From: Paracoccus gahaiensis
GTDB taxonomy: Bacteria; Pseudomonadota; Alphaproteobacteria; Rhodobacterales; Rhodobacteraceae
NCBI RefSeq assembly: GCF_005048225.1
Contig: NZ_SUNI01000001.1
Coordinates: 558,001-622,000 of the forward strand
Reading direction: 5' to 3'
DNA length: 64,000 nt
The notes beneath the pieces were generated by a model. The model was not told where the DNA came from. It ran no database searches and worked only from the letters and a program-made list of their open reading frames with translations. Position 1 is the stretch's first letter; each line of letters opens with the position of its first letter. Positions 17,883-28,089 of this stretch are shown in pieces. Position numbers and translations under genes: made by a program.

Positions 17883-18918
17883 GGCCCAGCACCTCCGTCG
17901 TCAGCCCGTGGGTTTCCAGGAAGGCGCGCGCGCGGTCACCCTGATCGGCGGGGACCGAGATCAGCAGGTTGCCGAAGGGCTGCGTGCCGATCTCCTCGAT
18001 GGCGCCGCCGAGGATGTTGGCGCTGATGCCCAGCTCGGTCGCCAGACGGGCCAGCATCGGATCGGTTGCGTGGGTGCCGGCAAAGGTCACGCGGATCACC
18101 TGATCGCCGGGCGGGCCGTCCTGCAGGCGCCCGGCCACGAAGGCGGGCAGCGTGGTGCCGGTCACCCCCGACAGGAAGCTGCGGGTGGTCGGATGGGTGG
18201 GCTTGGTGAAGATGTCGTAGGTCGGCCCGGATTCCACGATGCGACCCGCCTCGATCACCGCCATATGGGTGGCGATGTCGCGCAACACGGCCATCTCATG
18301 CGTGATCAAGAGGATGGTCAGGCCCAGATCGCGGTTGATCCGGCCCAACAGCTCCAGCACGGTCTGGGTCGTTTCGGGGTCCAGCGCGCTGGTCGCCTCA
18401 TCCGACAAGAGGACCTGAGGGCCGGTGGCCAGCGCGCGGGCGATGCCGACGCGCTGCTTCTGGCCGCCCGACAGTTCCGCCGGATAGCGGTCGGCCAGCG
18501 GGCCGAGCCCCACCTGGTCGATCAGCTGGTCGACCCGCGCGCGGATCTGGCCGCCGGGCGTGCCCGCGATCTGCAGCGGCAGGGCGATGTTGCCGCGCAC
18601 CGTGCGCGAGGAGAGCAGGTTGAAGTGCTGGAAGATCATCCCGACATTGCGCCGGATCGCGCGCAGGGCCGGGCCGCGGGCCTGTCCGACATCCTGGCCG
18701 GTGACGGTGACCCGGCCCTCGGTCGGGCGCTCCAGCCCGTTGACCATGCGCAAGAGGGTGGACTTGCCCGCGCCCGATCGGCCGATGATGCCGGTGATGC
18801 TGCCTGCGGGCACGGTCAGGTCGATCCCCTCCAACGCCGTGACGCGGCCGCCGGCCTTGGGAAAGCTCTTTCCCAGGCCCTCGAAGATGATCGCCGCGTC
18901 CTCTGCCCTGCCCGTCAT
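17872..18918 (-). CDS. metN: methionine ABC transporter ATP-binding protein MetN
   Basis: A 348-residue ATPase. Walker A is GRSGAGKSTLLR near residue 44, the signature LSGGQKQRVGIARAL is near 148, and Walker B reads VLLSDEATSALDPETT, the MetN-typical form. Residues about 270-348 form the NIL domain that binds methionine and inhibits transport when the cytoplasmic pool is high. The start at 18918 (MTGRAEDAAIIFEGL) was chosen because the 30 residues upstream in the open frame are Arg/Pro-rich shadow. I looked for a SAM riboswitch in 18919-19116 and did not find one. Confidence 0.93.
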   Translation of the reverse strand: MTGRAEDAAIIFEGLGKSFPKAGGRVTALEGIDLTVPAGSITGIIGRSGAGKSTLLRMVNGLERPTEGRVTVTGQDVGQARGPALRAIRRNVGMIFQHFNLLSSRTVRGNIALPLQIAGTPGGQIRARVDQLIDQVGLGPLADRYPAELSGGQKQRVGIARALATGPQVLLSDEATSALDPETTQTVLELLGRINRDLGLTILLITHEMAVLRDIATHMAVIEAGRIVESGPTYDIFTKPTHPTTRSFLSGVTGTTLPAFVAGRLQDGPPGDQVIRVTFAGTHATDPMLARLATELGISANILGGAIEEIGTQPFGNLLISVPADQGDRARAFLETHGLTTEVLGHVR

Positions 18919-19116
18919 GATGCCCGCCTGCCGAAAGTCAGGGCGCGGTCCTGCCCGAAAGCGCGGGCGGGCGCAAGCCGGTCGGGGGTTCTTGCCCCCC
19001 GGCGGCACGGGACGCCCATTCGCCGCCCCCGCCCTGGGGCGGAACGGTGGCAGGGCATGGGCCCGCCGCCGCGAAACGCGGGCGGCAGGCCGGGCGAGGC
19101 CAGCGAATGACCGTTC

Positions 19117-20946
19117 TTATTCCGCCGCCGGGCGCATCTCGCGGGTCAGAAGGGCGGTCAGGATGGCGCGCAGCGTGTCGGGACGGAAGGGCTTCTCGAT
19201 CAGCGGTGCATGGTCGAAGCCCTGCGGCAGATGCTCGCGCCCATAGCCCGAGACAAAGCAGAAGGGCACCGACAGATCGTCGAACATCCGCGCGACCTCG
19301 TCCACCGGCTCGCCCTTGAGGTTGCCGTCCAGCAGGGCCAGATCGACCTGCCCCTCCTGCCCCGCCGCCAGGGCCTCGGCCACGGTGCGGGCGACGCCGG
19401 TGACGATGGCGCCCGCATCCTCCAGCTCGTAGCGCAGGTCCAGCGCCACCAGCGGCTCGTCCTCGACCAGCAGCACGCGGCAGCCTTCCAGCGTGGACCG
19501 GCGACCCGTCACCGCCGCCACTGGCGCCTCCAGCGCCCCCGCCGTCGCCGACAGGCGCGTCACGCCCTCGGCCAGGCGGATGGTCCAGACCACGCCCTCG
19601 GGGCGCCAGTCCACCTCGACCGCGCCGGAATCGCCGCCCCCGGCCGCGCCGATCAGGGTCGTGCCGAAGCCGCTGTTTTCGGGCGGGGTCACCGCGGGGC
19701 CGCCGGTCTCGCGCCAGGTCAGGACCAGATGCCCCGCCTCCAGCCGCCAGGACAGGCCGATGCGCCCCTGCGGGACCGACAGGGCACCGTATTTGGCCGC
19801 GTTGGTGCCCAGCTCGTGCAGGGTCAGGGCCAGCCGCAGCATGGTGTCGGGCGAAAGCTCGACCGGCGGGCCGTCGCGCAGCAGCCGGTCGCCGTCCAGC
19901 GTGCCCGAGCTGATCTGGTCATCGATCAGCTGGTCCAGCGGCGCGCTGGCCCAGGTCGCGTCCGACAGGATCGAATGGGCCCGGGCCAGCGCCTGCAGGC
20001 GCCCGCCGAAGCTGGTCTCGAAATCGCCCAGGCTGGCCGACTGGCGCAGCGATTGCCGCGCGATGGCCTGCACATTGGCCAGGGTGTTCTTGATGCGGTG
20101 GTTCAGCTCGCCGATCAGCAGGGACCGGATCTCCTCGGCCTGCTTGCGTTCCGTGATGTCCAGCACCTGCAGCGACAGCGACTGCCGCCCCGGCCCCTCG
20201 GACAGGACCGAGCCATAGACCTCGCAGGAAATCGGGCCGATATCGGCGTGATCCAGGCTGATCTCGGCCGAAAAGCGCGGCGCGCCGTCCTGGCGGCTGT
20301 CCAGCCAGCCAGTCAGCAGGCCGGCGCCCTGATCGTCCAGCCAGCCCGACAGCGTGGCGGTCATGCCCAGCATGTCGCCGGCCGCGCGCCCGAACATGCG
20401 CTCGGCGCCCTTGGACCAGCTGCGGATGCACAGATCGCGGTCCAGCGTCACGAAGGCCAGGGGCGAGTTGTCGGCATGGGCCTTCAGCTGTGCCATGGCC
20501 CGGTCGCGGTGGCGCGCGATGTCCTGCATCTCGTCGCGCTGGCGTTCCAAATCCTTGGCCTGGCGCCCGATGCGGAAGAACACCTCGGCCTTGGAGCGCA
20601 GCACCACCGGGTCGATGGGCTTGAAGATGTAATCGACCGCCCCCGCCTCGTAGCCGCGAAAGCGCCGCGCCTCGTCCATCTCGGCGGCGGTGACGAAGAT
20701 GATCGGCACGCCCCGGGTGCGTTCGGTCGACCGCATCAGCTCGGCCAGCTCGTAGCCGTCGGTGCCGGGCATCTGCACGTCCAGGAAGGCCAGCGCATAG
20801 TCGTGCTGCAGCATCAGCTCCAGCGCCTCGCTGGCGGTGCGGGCGCTGTCCACGACCAGCCCGTCGCGGCGCAGAAGCGCCTCCAGCGCCATGATGTTCT
20901 GGTCGATATCGTCGACGATCAGGAAACGGATGGGTCTATGAGGCAT
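19117..20946 (-). CDS. receiver-PAS-HWE histidine kinase-receiver signalling protein
   Basis: A 609-residue cytoplasmic protein without membrane segments. Order: N-terminal receiver (about 5-125; phospho-Asp in FLDVQMPGTDGYELAEL, Lys in IFKPIDPV), short coiled coil, PAS (about 155-280), HWE/HisKA_2-type kinase with phospho-His in LIGELNHRIKNTLANVQ, N-box HELGTNAAKYGALSV, and a C-terminal receiver (about 490-605; Asp in LALLDGNLKGEPVDE). HWE kinases with this H-box often feed the general stress response in alphaproteobacteria. Start at 20946 overlaps the cheR stop by 11 bases, so it belongs to the signalling operon. Input signal unknown. Confidence 0.9.
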   Translation of the reverse strand: MPHRPIRFLIVDDIDQNIMALEALLRRDGLVVDSARTASEALELMLQHDYALAFLDVQMPGTDGYELAELMRSTERTRGVPIIFVTAAEMDEARRFRGYEAGAVDYIFKPIDPVVLRSKAEVFFRIGRQAKDLERQRDEMQDIARHRDRAMAQLKAHADNSPLAFVTLDRDLCIRSWSKGAERMFGRAAGDMLGMTATLSGWLDDQGAGLLTGWLDSRQDGAPRFSAEISLDHADIGPISCEVYGSVLSEGPGRQSLSLQVLDITERKQAEEIRSLLIGELNHRIKNTLANVQAIARQSLRQSASLGDFETSFGGRLQALARAHSILSDATWASAPLDQLIDDQISSGTLDGDRLLRDGPPVELSPDTMLRLALTLHELGTNAAKYGALSVPQGRIGLSWRLEAGHLVLTWRETGGPAVTPPENSGFGTTLIGAAGGGDSGAVEVDWRPEGVVWTIRLAEGVTRLSATAGALEAPVAAVTGRRSTLEGCRVLLVEDEPLVALDLRYELEDAGAIVTGVARTVAEALAAGQEGQVDLALLDGNLKGEPVDEVARMFDDLSVPFCFVSGYGREHLPQGFDHAPLIEKPFRPDTLRAILTALLTREMRPAAE

Positions 20947-21799
20947 GGGCGGTCTCCTGGGCGGCGGTCCGGCGCCAGATCCGGTCGGGTTCGGCGAATG
21001 CCGCGAAGGAGGCGGCATGGGTGGAAAAGCGCAGCGTCTCGTGCGAGCCGAGGCCCAGGAAGCCACCGCGGGCCAGCGACTCGGCAAAAAGACCCACGGC
21101 GCGATTTTGCAACGTGTTGTCAAAATAGATCAAGACGTTGCGGCAGGAAATCAGATGAACCTCGGAAAACACCTGATCGGTCGCCAGATTATGTTCGCTG
21201 AACACGGTCCGCGCGCGCAGGCCGCGGTCGAAGGCCGCCCGCCCGTAGCCCGTTGCGTAGTAATCCGCCAGCGATCCCAGCCCCCCCGCCTGCTGATAGT
21301 TGCGGGTGAAGACCGGCAGGCGGTCGATGTCATAGACGCCGCCCTCGGCCCGGGCCAAGGCGCGGTGGTTGATCTCGGTCGCATAGAACAGGGTGCGGTC
21401 GAACAGCCCCTCCTCGCGGAAGAGGATGGCCAGCGAATACAGCTCCTCGCCATCCGCGCAGCCCGCCACCCAGACCTTGAGCGAGGGGAAGGTCCGCAGA
21501 TGCGGGATCACCTCGCGCCGCAGCGCCAGATAATAGCCGGGATCCCGGAACATCTCGCTGACCTGCACGGTCATCGCGTCGATGATGTCGGGCAGCACGG
21601 CGGGATCGTGCAGCAGGCGGCCCTGCACCTCGGACAGGGTCGCGCAGCCGAGGCGTTCCCGCGCCAGATCGGCCCGCCGCGCCAGCGAGCTGCGCGAATA
21701 GGACCGGAAATCGTAGTGATAGCGCCGGTTCAGCGCCTCGAGGAACAGGTCCAGCTCGATCGCGTCGCCCGGACGCAGGGGTACGGGATCGAGGCTCAC
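20936..21799 (-). CDS. CheR-type MCP methyltransferase family protein
   Basis: A 287-residue SAM-dependent glutamate methyltransferase of the CheR family. The SAM loop is [16 protein letters not shown] (about residues 118-133; chemotaxis CheR usually has Ser-Ser where this has Ala-Asp), then [19 protein letters not shown] and [12 protein letters not shown], the conserved CheR core. The frame has no good ATG; GTG at 21799 overlaps the stop of the hybrid kinase as GTGA and gives the usual length. No MCP, CheA or flagellar gene is near, so its target is more likely a sensory protein of this operon than a chemoreceptor. Confidence 0.88.
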   Translation of the reverse strand: MSLDPVPLRPGDAIELDLFLEALNRRYHYDFRSYSRSSLARRADLARERLGCATLSEVQGRLLHDPAVLPDIIDAMTVQVSEMFRDPGYYLALRREVIPHLRTFPSLKVWVAGCADGEELYSLAILFREEGLFDRTLFYATEINHRALARAEGGVYDIDRLPVFTRNYQQAGGLGSLADYYATGYGRAAFDRGLRARTVFSEHNLATDQVFSEVHLISCRNVLIYFDNTLQNRAVGLFAESLARGGFLGLGSHETLRFSTHAASFAAFAEPDRIWRRTAAQETAHAS

Positions 21800-24700
21800 C
21801 GGGGCATCCAGACGCGGGTCAGGGACAAGAGCTTGTCGACGTCCAGCGGCTTGGACAGATAGTCGTTGGCCCCGGCGGCCAGGCACTGGTTCTGATCCTC
21901 GGCCATGGCCTTGGCGGTCAGCATGATGATCGGCAGGGTCTTCCAGCGGTCGATCTTGCGGATCTCGCGCGTGGCGGTCAGGCCGTCCATCTCGGGCATC
22001 ATCACGTCCATCAGCACCAGATCGACCTTGGGCGCCGCCCCGTCATTGACGCGGCCCAGGGCCTCCAGCGCCTCGCGGCCGTTCCGCGCGATCTGCACGG
22101 TGGCGCCATGGGGCTCGAAGACGCCGGTCAGGGCATAGACGTTGCGGATGTCGTCCTCGACCACCAGGATCCGGCGCCCCTCCAGCTGGGCGTCGCGGTT
22201 CAGCGAGGCGGCCAGCATCTCGCGCTGCTTGTCGGGCAGGTCGCTGACCACCTGGTGCAGGAACAGCGTCACCTCGTTGATCAGCCGCTCGGGCGATTTC
22301 GCCCCCTTGATGATGATCGACTTGGAATAGCGGCGCAGGCGCTGCTCCTCGTCGGGGGACAGGGCGCGGGCGGTGTAGACGATGACCGGCGGGAAGGAGG
22401 CGGTGCCGTCGCCGTCCAGCTGTTCCAGCACGTCGAAGCCCGAGGCGTCGGGCAGCGTCATGTCCAGCACGATGCAGTCGACCGTCTGGCTGCGGCAGAC
22501 CTGCAGCGCATCGGCGGCGGTGCCCGCGCCCACGGTCTCGACCTCGTCGCTGGCCAGAAGGGCCTTCAGCCCCTCCATCTGCGCGGGATCGTCCTCGACG
22601 ATCAGCACGCGGCGCAGGCGCTGTTCCATCCGGTCCTCCAGATGGCGCAGCGCGTCCGACAGCTGTCCCCGGTCGACCGGCTTCATCATGTAGCTGATGG
22701 CCCCCTGCGCCAAGGCATCCTTCACGTGGTCGTTGGCCGAGACCATGTGGACCGGAATGTGCCGGGTGGTGGTGTCGCGCTTGAGCCGGTCCAGCGCGGA
22801 CAGGCCGGAATGGTCGGGCAAGCCCACATCCATGACGATGGCCTGCGGCAGGTAGTGGCGCGCCGCGCGCACCGCATCGTCGGCGCGGCCCACGCAGATG
22901 CAGCGGAATCCCAGTTCCCGGCCCAGATCATAGAGGATGCGCGCGAAGGCCGGGTCATCCTCGACCATCAGCATGACCCGGTCACCGGGCGAGATCTCGG
23001 CGCGGTCGTCGGTCAGGCCGGGCAGCGCGTCCAGCATCATCGGCTCGGTCGTGGCGGGCACGGACATGGCCGCCGGCTGCGCGGGCAGGCACTGCGGCGC
23101 GGCGGCGGGCTGACGGTCCGGCGGGGTCGCGGGCAGGATCAGCGTGAAGGTGCTGCCTTTGCCCTTCTCGCTGCTCAGCGTGATGCGCCCGCCCAGCAGA
23201 TCTGCCAGCTCGCGCGAGATCGACAGCCCCAGCCCGGTCCCCCCGAAGCGGCGCGAGATCGTGCCGTCGGCCTGCCGGAACGCCTCGAAGACGGCCTCCT
23301 GCTGGTCGGGGTCGATGCCGATGCCGCTGTCCTCGACAGAAAAGGCGATGCCCTGCGGCACCGGGGCGATGTGCAGCACCACCTGCCCCGCATCGGTGAA
23401 TTTCAGCGCGTTCGAGACGAAGTTGCGCAGCACCTGCTCCAGCCGCTGGCGGTCGGTCTGGAAGGCGGGCAGGCCCGGCGCCACGCGGGTGGTCAGGGTC
23501 AGGCCCTTCTGGCGGGCCTGCGCCTCGAAGCCGCGCTGCAGCTTTTGCGCCACGTCCTGCGGATCGACCGCGTCACGGGCCAGATCCAGCTTGCCCGATT
23601 CGATCTTGGCCAGGTCCAGGATGTCGTTGATCAGCGCCAGCAGATCCTTGCCCGAGGCCTCGATCGTCTCGGCCCACCGGACCTGCTCGGCCGTCAGGGT
23701 GCGGGCGCGATTGTCCGACAGCAGGCGCGACATGATCAGAAGCGCGTTCAGGGGCGTGCGCAACTCGTGCGACATGTTCGCCACGAATTCGGACTTGTAG
23801 CGGCTTTCGCGGGTCAGCGCCTCGGACTGGTCCTCCAGCAGCCGGCGCGAGCGGGCCAGCGCGTCGCGCTGTTCCTCCAGCTCCTGCGTCTGGCTTTCCA
23901 GCCGGGCGTTCTGGCCCTCCAGCTCGGATTGCTGGATCTCAAGGCGCCGCTGGCTGTCCTGCAGGGCGCGGGTCTGCTCCTCCAGCTCCTCGTTCGAGGC
24001 GGCCAGCTCCTCGCCATGGCTGCGCAGCTCCTCGGCCTGGCGGCGGGTCTCCTCCAGCAGCTCGCGCAGCTGCTCGCGATACTGGGCGGATCGCAGGGCG
24101 ATGCCCAGCCTGTCGTCGAGACGGTCGAACAGCTCGAGCATGCGCCCCGAGGGCGGGCCATCCAGCCCGAATTCCAGCACGCCGTTGACCTGCTGCCCGT
24201 CGCGCAACGGCACGATCAGCGCATGAGGCGCCCGCCCGCGCGCCAGACCCGAGGCCCAGCCCAGGGCCTGATCCGGCGGCAGGGCCAGATGCAAAGGCCG
24301 GGCCTCAGAGATGGCGCGGCCCAGATGGCCCTCGCCCTCGGTCACGCGCTCGGCCAGCCCCGCCGCATCCACGCCCCAATGGGCCAGGCGGCGATATCCC
24401 GTCCCGTCGCGCGCATAGGCCACGGCGGCGCGAGCGCCGATCCGGTCGGCCAGCACGCGCAGCACCTGATGGGCCAGACGGTCGGAACTCAGCTCGCCCT
24501 GCAGGGCGCGGGACAGGTCGATCTGCGCCTGGTTGATCCACTCGCCGCGCGTCAGGCGTTCGCGGTTCAGGATCAGGTTGCGCCCGATCCCGCCGAGAGT
24601 CAGATAGACCAGCCCCGCCATCACCCGGTTCAGGGCGGCCACGTCGGGATCGATCCCCGCCCGGTCGAAGCCGAAACCGATCGCCATGGCCGCGCAGGCC

Positions 24701-24876
24701 GCCGCGGCCACCGCCACCGGCAGCATCGGCAGGGTCGCGCGCACGGCCAGCGCCAGCGGCAGGATGTAGATCAGCCAGACCGCCGTCCCCAGGGGAAACT
24801 GCAGGTCCAGCGCGAGGACGCCGGCAAGGGCGGCCAGGATGGCGACCAGAATCGCCGCATCGGGGGTCTTGATCAC
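21796..24876 (-). CDS. membrane-anchored hybrid histidine kinase with three receiver domains
   Basis: A 1026-residue sensor kinase. The N-terminal ~100 residues form about four hydrophobic helices, followed by a GAF-like domain (about 125-270), a long Glu/Gln/Arg coiled coil (about 285-365), HisKA with phospho-His at residue 370 ([13 protein letters not shown]), and an ATPase domain with GIGIDPDQ and [19 protein letters not shown]. Three receivers follow: Asp in [24 protein letters not shown] and [12 protein letters not shown]. The start is GTG 24876, with an AGGAGA site spaced correctly; no ATG is suitable. First gene of the operon, under a candidate EcfG promoter. Confidence 0.9.
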   Translation of the reverse strand: MIKTPDAAILVAILAALAGVLALDLQFPLGTAVWLIYILPLALAVRATLPMLPVAVAAAACAAMAIGFGFDRAGIDPDVAALNRVMAGLVYLTLGGIGRNLILNRERLTRGEWINQAQIDLSRALQGELSSDRLAHQVLRVLADRIGARAAVAYARDGTGYRRLAHWGVDAAGLAERVTEGEGHLGRAISEARPLHLALPPDQALGWASGLARGRAPHALIVPLRDGQQVNGVLEFGLDGPPSGRMLELFDRLDDRLGIALRSAQYREQLRELLEETRRQAEELRSHGEELAASNEELEEQTRALQDSQRRLEIQQSELEGQNARLESQTQELEEQRDALARSRRLLEDQSEALTRESRYKSEFVANMSHELRTPLNALLIMSRLLSDNRARTLTAEQVRWAETIEASGKDLLALINDILDLAKIESGKLDLARDAVDPQDVAQKLQRGFEAQARQKGLTLTTRVAPGLPAFQTDRQRLEQVLRNFVSNALKFTDAGQVVLHIAPVPQGIAFSVEDSGIGIDPDQQEAVFEAFRQADGTISRRFGGTGLGLSISRELADLLGGRITLSSEKGKGSTFTLILPATPPDRQPAAAPQCLPAQPAAMSVPATTEPMMLDALPGLTDDRAEISPGDRVMLMVEDDPAFARILYDLGRELGFRCICVGRADDAVRAARHYLPQAIVMDVGLPDHSGLSALDRLKRDTTTRHIPVHMVSANDHVKDALAQGAISYMMKPVDRGQLSDALRHLEDRMEQRLRRVLIVEDDPAQMEGLKALLASDEVETVGAGTAADALQVCRSQTVDCIVLDMTLPDASGFDVLEQLDGDGTASFPPVIVYTARALSPDEEQRLRRYSKSIIIKGAKSPERLINEVTLFLHQVVSDLPDKQREMLAASLNRDAQLEGRRILVVEDDIRNVYALTGVFEPHGATVQIARNGREALEALGRVNDGAAPKVDLVLMDVMMPEMDGLTATREIRKIDRWKTLPIIMLTAKAMAEDQNQCLAAGANDYLSKPLDVDKLLSLTRVWMPR

Positions 24877-24927
24877 GAAGTCTCCTGCAGCGCCTGTCCC
24901 GGCCGTGATTTTTCGACGGCACCGTCG

Positions 24928-24953
24928 AACGCCCGCGAGAGGAGTTTGGTTCA
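24928..24953 (-). promoter_or_regulatory. candidate EcfG (general stress) promoter of the signalling operon
   Basis: On the minus strand TGAAC (24953-24949) and CGTT (24931-24928) are separated by 17 bases, matching the alphaproteobacterial EcfG consensus GGAAC-N16/17-CGTT with one mismatch. It would place transcription start about 45 bases before the GTG at 24876. Confidence 0.35.
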
Positions 24954-25088
24954 TCGGAAATGGGATCGACAAATGATAACGGACGGGGCGGGCGGACCGT
25001 CCGGTCACGCAATGCCCTGCCGTCCCTAGCCGAAGCCTGCGCCACCTGTCGAGTCCCCGGCCGGCCTGCCGTTGCGGTGCCTGTCCTG

Positions 25089-25640
25089 TCAGCGGGGGGC
25101 CCGGGGCGGCCAGATCCGCGGCCAGACCCCGTCGCGCAGGATCAGTGCGTGATGCAACCCCGCGCCCACATGCAGCGCCAGCACCGCCATCAGCGCGACA
25201 GCCGACCCCTGATGCAGCGCCGAGGCGGCGTCGGCCAGCGCCTCGGACCGTGGCACGAAGGTTGGCAGGCCGAGCGCGTCCAGCGCCTCGATCGGAAAGC
25301 CCCCGGCGCGGACCCGGACATAGCCCGACAGCGGCAGCACGACCATCAGGACATACAGCGCCAGATGCGACAGGCCCGCCACCCGGCGCTGCCAGCCCGG
25401 CAGATGGGCGGGCAGGGGCGCGGGCGGATGGGTCAGCCGCCAGACCAGCCGCAGCGCCACGAGGGCGATCAGAAGGCTACCCACGTTCTTGTGAAAGATG
25501 AACAAGGCATCCTGAAGGCCCCGATCCAGCCCCTCCCTGACTATGATCAGACCCACCGGGATCATGGCCAGGATCAGCGCCGCGACCAGCCAGTGCAGCA
25601 CGCGCGCCGTCGTTCCGTAGCCGTTCGCGCCCAAGGCCAT
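25089..25640 (-). CDS. cytochrome b561 family protein
   Basis: A 183-residue four-helix membrane protein of the bacterial cytochrome b561 family. Candidate haem-ligand histidines lie in VLHWLVAAL (near residue 16), FIFHKNVGS (near 50), ALHQGSAV and [16 protein letters not shown] near the C-terminus. Such proteins pass electrons between quinol and periplasmic acceptors. Start at 25640 (MALGANGYG) follows GGAGGGGACG; an upstream ATG at 25688 is not supported. It is transcribed away from the envelope operon on the other strand, with 104 bases between their starts. Confidence 0.87.
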   Translation of the reverse strand: MALGANGYGTTARVLHWLVAALILAMIPVGLIIVREGLDRGLQDALFIFHKNVGSLLIALVALRLVWRLTHPPAPLPAHLPGWQRRVAGLSHLALYVLMVVLPLSGYVRVRAGGFPIEALDALGLPTFVPRSEALADAASALHQGSAVALMAVLALHVGAGLHHALILRDGVWPRIWPPRAPR

Positions 25641-25744
25641 GGCGTCCCCTCCTTCATCCGGACCACGATAGCCGCCCGGGGCGATCACGCAAGCGTCTTT
25701 GCCGAGGCGCTTGACGCGTCATGTTTCGGTCATATTGTCTGGCG

Positions 25745-26479
25745 ATGCAGATTTCCCCGCCCCGCACCGCCTCGACTCCACCCGCCGCCGCGCGCCGCCA
25801 ACTGCCCGAGGGGCTGGCGCTGGCGCTGCCCGCCGGTCTGGCCCTGACGCTGGCCGTGGGGGTGCTGGTTTTGGATCAGGGCAGCGGCGCGTTGCTGGCG
25901 GGCGGGGCCTATCTGGCGGCGGCGGCGCTGGTCAGCGTGGCCATGCTGCGCCATTACCCGCATGACCGGCTTGGCGCCTGCAATGCGGTGACGCTGATGC
26001 GGATGGCCCTGACCATCGCGCTGCTGGCGCCGCTGGTGGGCGTGGGGGCGGCGGGCTGGATCGTGGCCGGCATCGCCACCCTGTCCCTGACGCTGGACGG
26101 CGTGGACGGGTATCTGGCCCGGCGCAGCGGACTGTGCTCGGCCTTCGGCGCGCGCTTCGACATGGAGGTCGATGCCGGTCTGGCCCTGATCCTGGCGCTG
26201 CATGCCTATGTCGGCAGCCCTGTGGGCGCCGAGGTGCTGATCCTGGGCATCATGCGCTATGTCTTCATCACTTTGGGATGGATATGGCCGTGGATGACCG
26301 CGCCGCTGCCGGTCAGCTATCTGCGCAAGACCGTCTGCGTGCTGCAGCTGGCGACGCTGATCGCGCTGCAGCTGCCGCAGATGCCGCCGGATCTGGCCAT
26401 CTGGCTGACGCGTCTGGTCTCGGCCGCGCTGCTCTGGTCCTTCGGCAGCGACATGCTGTGGCTGCGGAGAACCCGGTGA
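25745..26479 (+). CDS. CDP-alcohol phosphatidyltransferase family protein
   Basis: A 244-residue polytopic membrane enzyme. The diagnostic motif D-G-x2-D-G-x2-A-R-x8-G-x3-D-x3-D is complete in DGVDGYLARRSGLCSAFGAR followed by FDMEVD (near residues 115-140). Six hydrophobic stretches surround it. Enzymes of this family transfer a phosphatidyl or similar group from a CDP-activated donor to an alcohol. It is larger and more divergent than housekeeping PgsA, so the acceptor is unknown. An alternative ATG lies at 25721; neither start has a strong ribosome site. It is the first of four coupled genes whose other products also act on membrane lipids or glycans. Confidence 0.85.
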   Translation: MQISPPRTASTPPAAARRQLPEGLALALPAGLALTLAVGVLVLDQGSGALLAGGAYLAAAALVSVAMLRHYPHDRLGACNAVTLMRMALTIALLAPLVGVGAAGWIVAGIATLSLTLDGVDGYLARRSGLCSAFGARFDMEVDAGLALILALHAYVGSPVGAEVLILGIMRYVFITLGWIWPWMTAPLPVSYLRKTVCVLQLATLIALQLPQMPPDLAIWLTRLVSAALLWSFGSDMLWLRRTR

Positions 26480-28089
26480 TCCGACGCCACCCGCCTGCCC
26501 TGTGGTCCCTGCTGGCCGCGATCCTGCTGCTGCACGCCCTGACCGCGCTGCCGACCGAGATGGCGCGGATGAGCTGGCGGGCCTGGGCCCTGCCCGCGCC
26601 CGAGTTGCTGGCCCTGCTGCTGGCGGCGCTGGCCTCGGGGCGGTCGGTCGCGGGCACGGCGCTGCGTGCGCTGGTCACGGGGGTGCTGGGCACCGTCACG
26701 GTCCTCAAGGTCGCCGATCTGGCGATGATGGAAAGCCTCGGGCGCCGGTTCAACCCGGTCGGGGACCTGCCGCTGCTGGATGCCTCGGTCCGGCTGATCG
26801 CGGGCAGCCTGGGCAAGCCCGCCGCCGTCGCGGGGGTCCTGGGCGCCATCGTGCTGATCGTCCTGATCTTCGTCGGCCTGTGGTGGGCGATGGGCCGGAT
26901 CCTGCGGCAGGCCCCGCACAGCCTGTGGCGGCGCCGTTCGGTGCTGGCGGGGGCCGTGGTTCTGGTCGTGGCGATGATCGCCGCCCCGCCGCGCGGGGTC
27001 GAGGCGCTGACCCCCGCCACCTCCACCTATGCCCTCCAGCGCGCGCAGCTGGCCGCCCGCACCCTGACGGAACTGCGCCGCTTTCGCGCCGATGTCGGGC
27101 ACGAGGCGCTGGCGACGCTGGACAACCCCCTGGGCCTCATCGACCGCGACGTGCTGGTGATCTTTCTGGAAAGCTATGGCCGCACCAGCTTCGACACGGA
27201 CTTCTTCGCGGATCTGCACCTGCAGACCCTGGCCCGGGCCGAGGATCAGCTGACCGCGCAGGGCGTGGCCACGGCCTCGGGCTTTCTGACCTCGCCCACC
27301 CATGGCGGGCAGAGCTGGCTGGCGCATGCGACCCTGGCCAACGGGCTGCGGATCGACGATCAGACCCGCTATCAGGCGGCCATCGTCAGCGGGCGCAAGA
27401 CCCTGTATCACCATGCCGCCGATGCGGGCTTTCGTACCGCCGCCGTGATGCCCGCCATCGTGCGCCCCTGGCCCGAGGCGCTGACGATGGGCTTCCAGCG
27501 CATCCTGGCCTTCCCCGACCTGGGCTATCGGGGGCTGCCCTTCAACTGGGTCACCATGCCCGACCAGTTCACTTTGGCCGCAACCGACCGCCTGCTGCGC
27601 GAGGGTGACGATCCGCGCCGCCTGTTTGCGCAGATCGCGCTGATCTCGTCCCACGCGCCCTGGACCCCGGTGCCCCGCATGCTGCCATGGGAGGATCTGG
27701 GCGACGGCACCGAATTCGACGCGATGGCGCAGGAGGGCGATCCCCCTAATGTCGTCTGGCGCGACCGCGACCGGGTGCGCGCGCAGTATCGCGACAGCGT
27801 CGACTATACCCTGCAGGCGGCGCTGGACTATGCCCTGCGGCAGGGCGAGGATCCGCCGCTGATCCTGCTGGTCGGCGATCACCAGGCCGCGACCTCGATC
27901 GGGCTGGACGAGCGGCGCGAGGTGCCGCTGCACGTCATCGGCCCGCCCCATCTGGTCGCGCGCACCGCCGCCTGGGGGCTGACGGAGGGGTTGATCCCCC
28001 GGCCGGGCAGCCCCGCCTTGCCGATGGAAGACCTGCGGGATCTTTTCCTGCGCAACTTTTCCGGTGCGGGCGACGTATCTCCTTCATGA
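26476..28089 (+). CDS. LtaS/MdoB-like membrane phosphotransferase (alkaline phosphatase superfamily)
   Basis: A 537-residue protein with about five N-terminal membrane helices (to about residue 170) and a periplasmic sulfatase/LTA-synthase-like catalytic domain. Metal-site elements are VIFLESYGRTSFD, SSHAPWTP and GDHQAAT; a candidate nucleophile is Ser or Thr in SPTHGGQSWLAHATL. This arrangement resembles lipoteichoic acid synthase and the phosphoglycerol transferase MdoB/OpgB, which use a lipid head group as donor. Translation starts at GTG 26476, overlapping the upstream stop as GTGA, and the stop overlaps the next gene as ATGA. The 114 residues upstream in the open frame are shadow. Confidence 0.82.
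   Translation: MIRRHPPALWSLLAAILLLHALTALPTEMARMSWRAWALPAPELLALLLAALASGRSVAGTALRALVTGVLGTVTVLKVADLAMMESLGRRFNPVGDLPLLDASVRLIAGSLGKPAAVAGVLGAIVLIVLIFVGLWWAMGRILRQAPHSLWRRRSVLAGAVVLVVAMIAAPPRGVEALTPATSTYALQRAQLAARTLTELRRFRADVGHEALATLDNPLGLIDRDVLVIFLESYGRTSFDTDFFADLHLQTLARAEDQLTAQGVATASGFLTSPTHGGQSWLAHATLANGLRIDDQTRYQAAIVSGRKTLYHHAADAGFRTAAVMPAIVRPWPEALTMGFQRILAFPDLGYRGLPFNWVTMPDQFTLAATDRLLREGDDPRRLFAQIALISSHAPWTPVPRMLPWEDLGDGTEFDAMAQEGDPPNVVWRDRDRVRAQYRDSVDYTLQAALDYALRQGEDPPLILLVGDHQAATSIGLDERREVPLHVIGPPHLVARTAAWGLTEGLIPRPGSPALPMEDLRDLFLRNFSGAGDVSPS

Noticed and set aside
18919-19116. Possible SAM riboswitch upstream of metN
   Set aside because: No SAM-II core (no TTGC/GCTAAA pairing set) or SAM/SAH motif is present; only generic GC-rich hairpins are seen.
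19210-25029. Very long plus-strand frames (663 and 973 codons) opposite the signalling operon
   Set aside because: Shadows of the kinases, as judged by Gln/Arg/Val-rich composition without domains; the minus strand carries complete kinase motifs.
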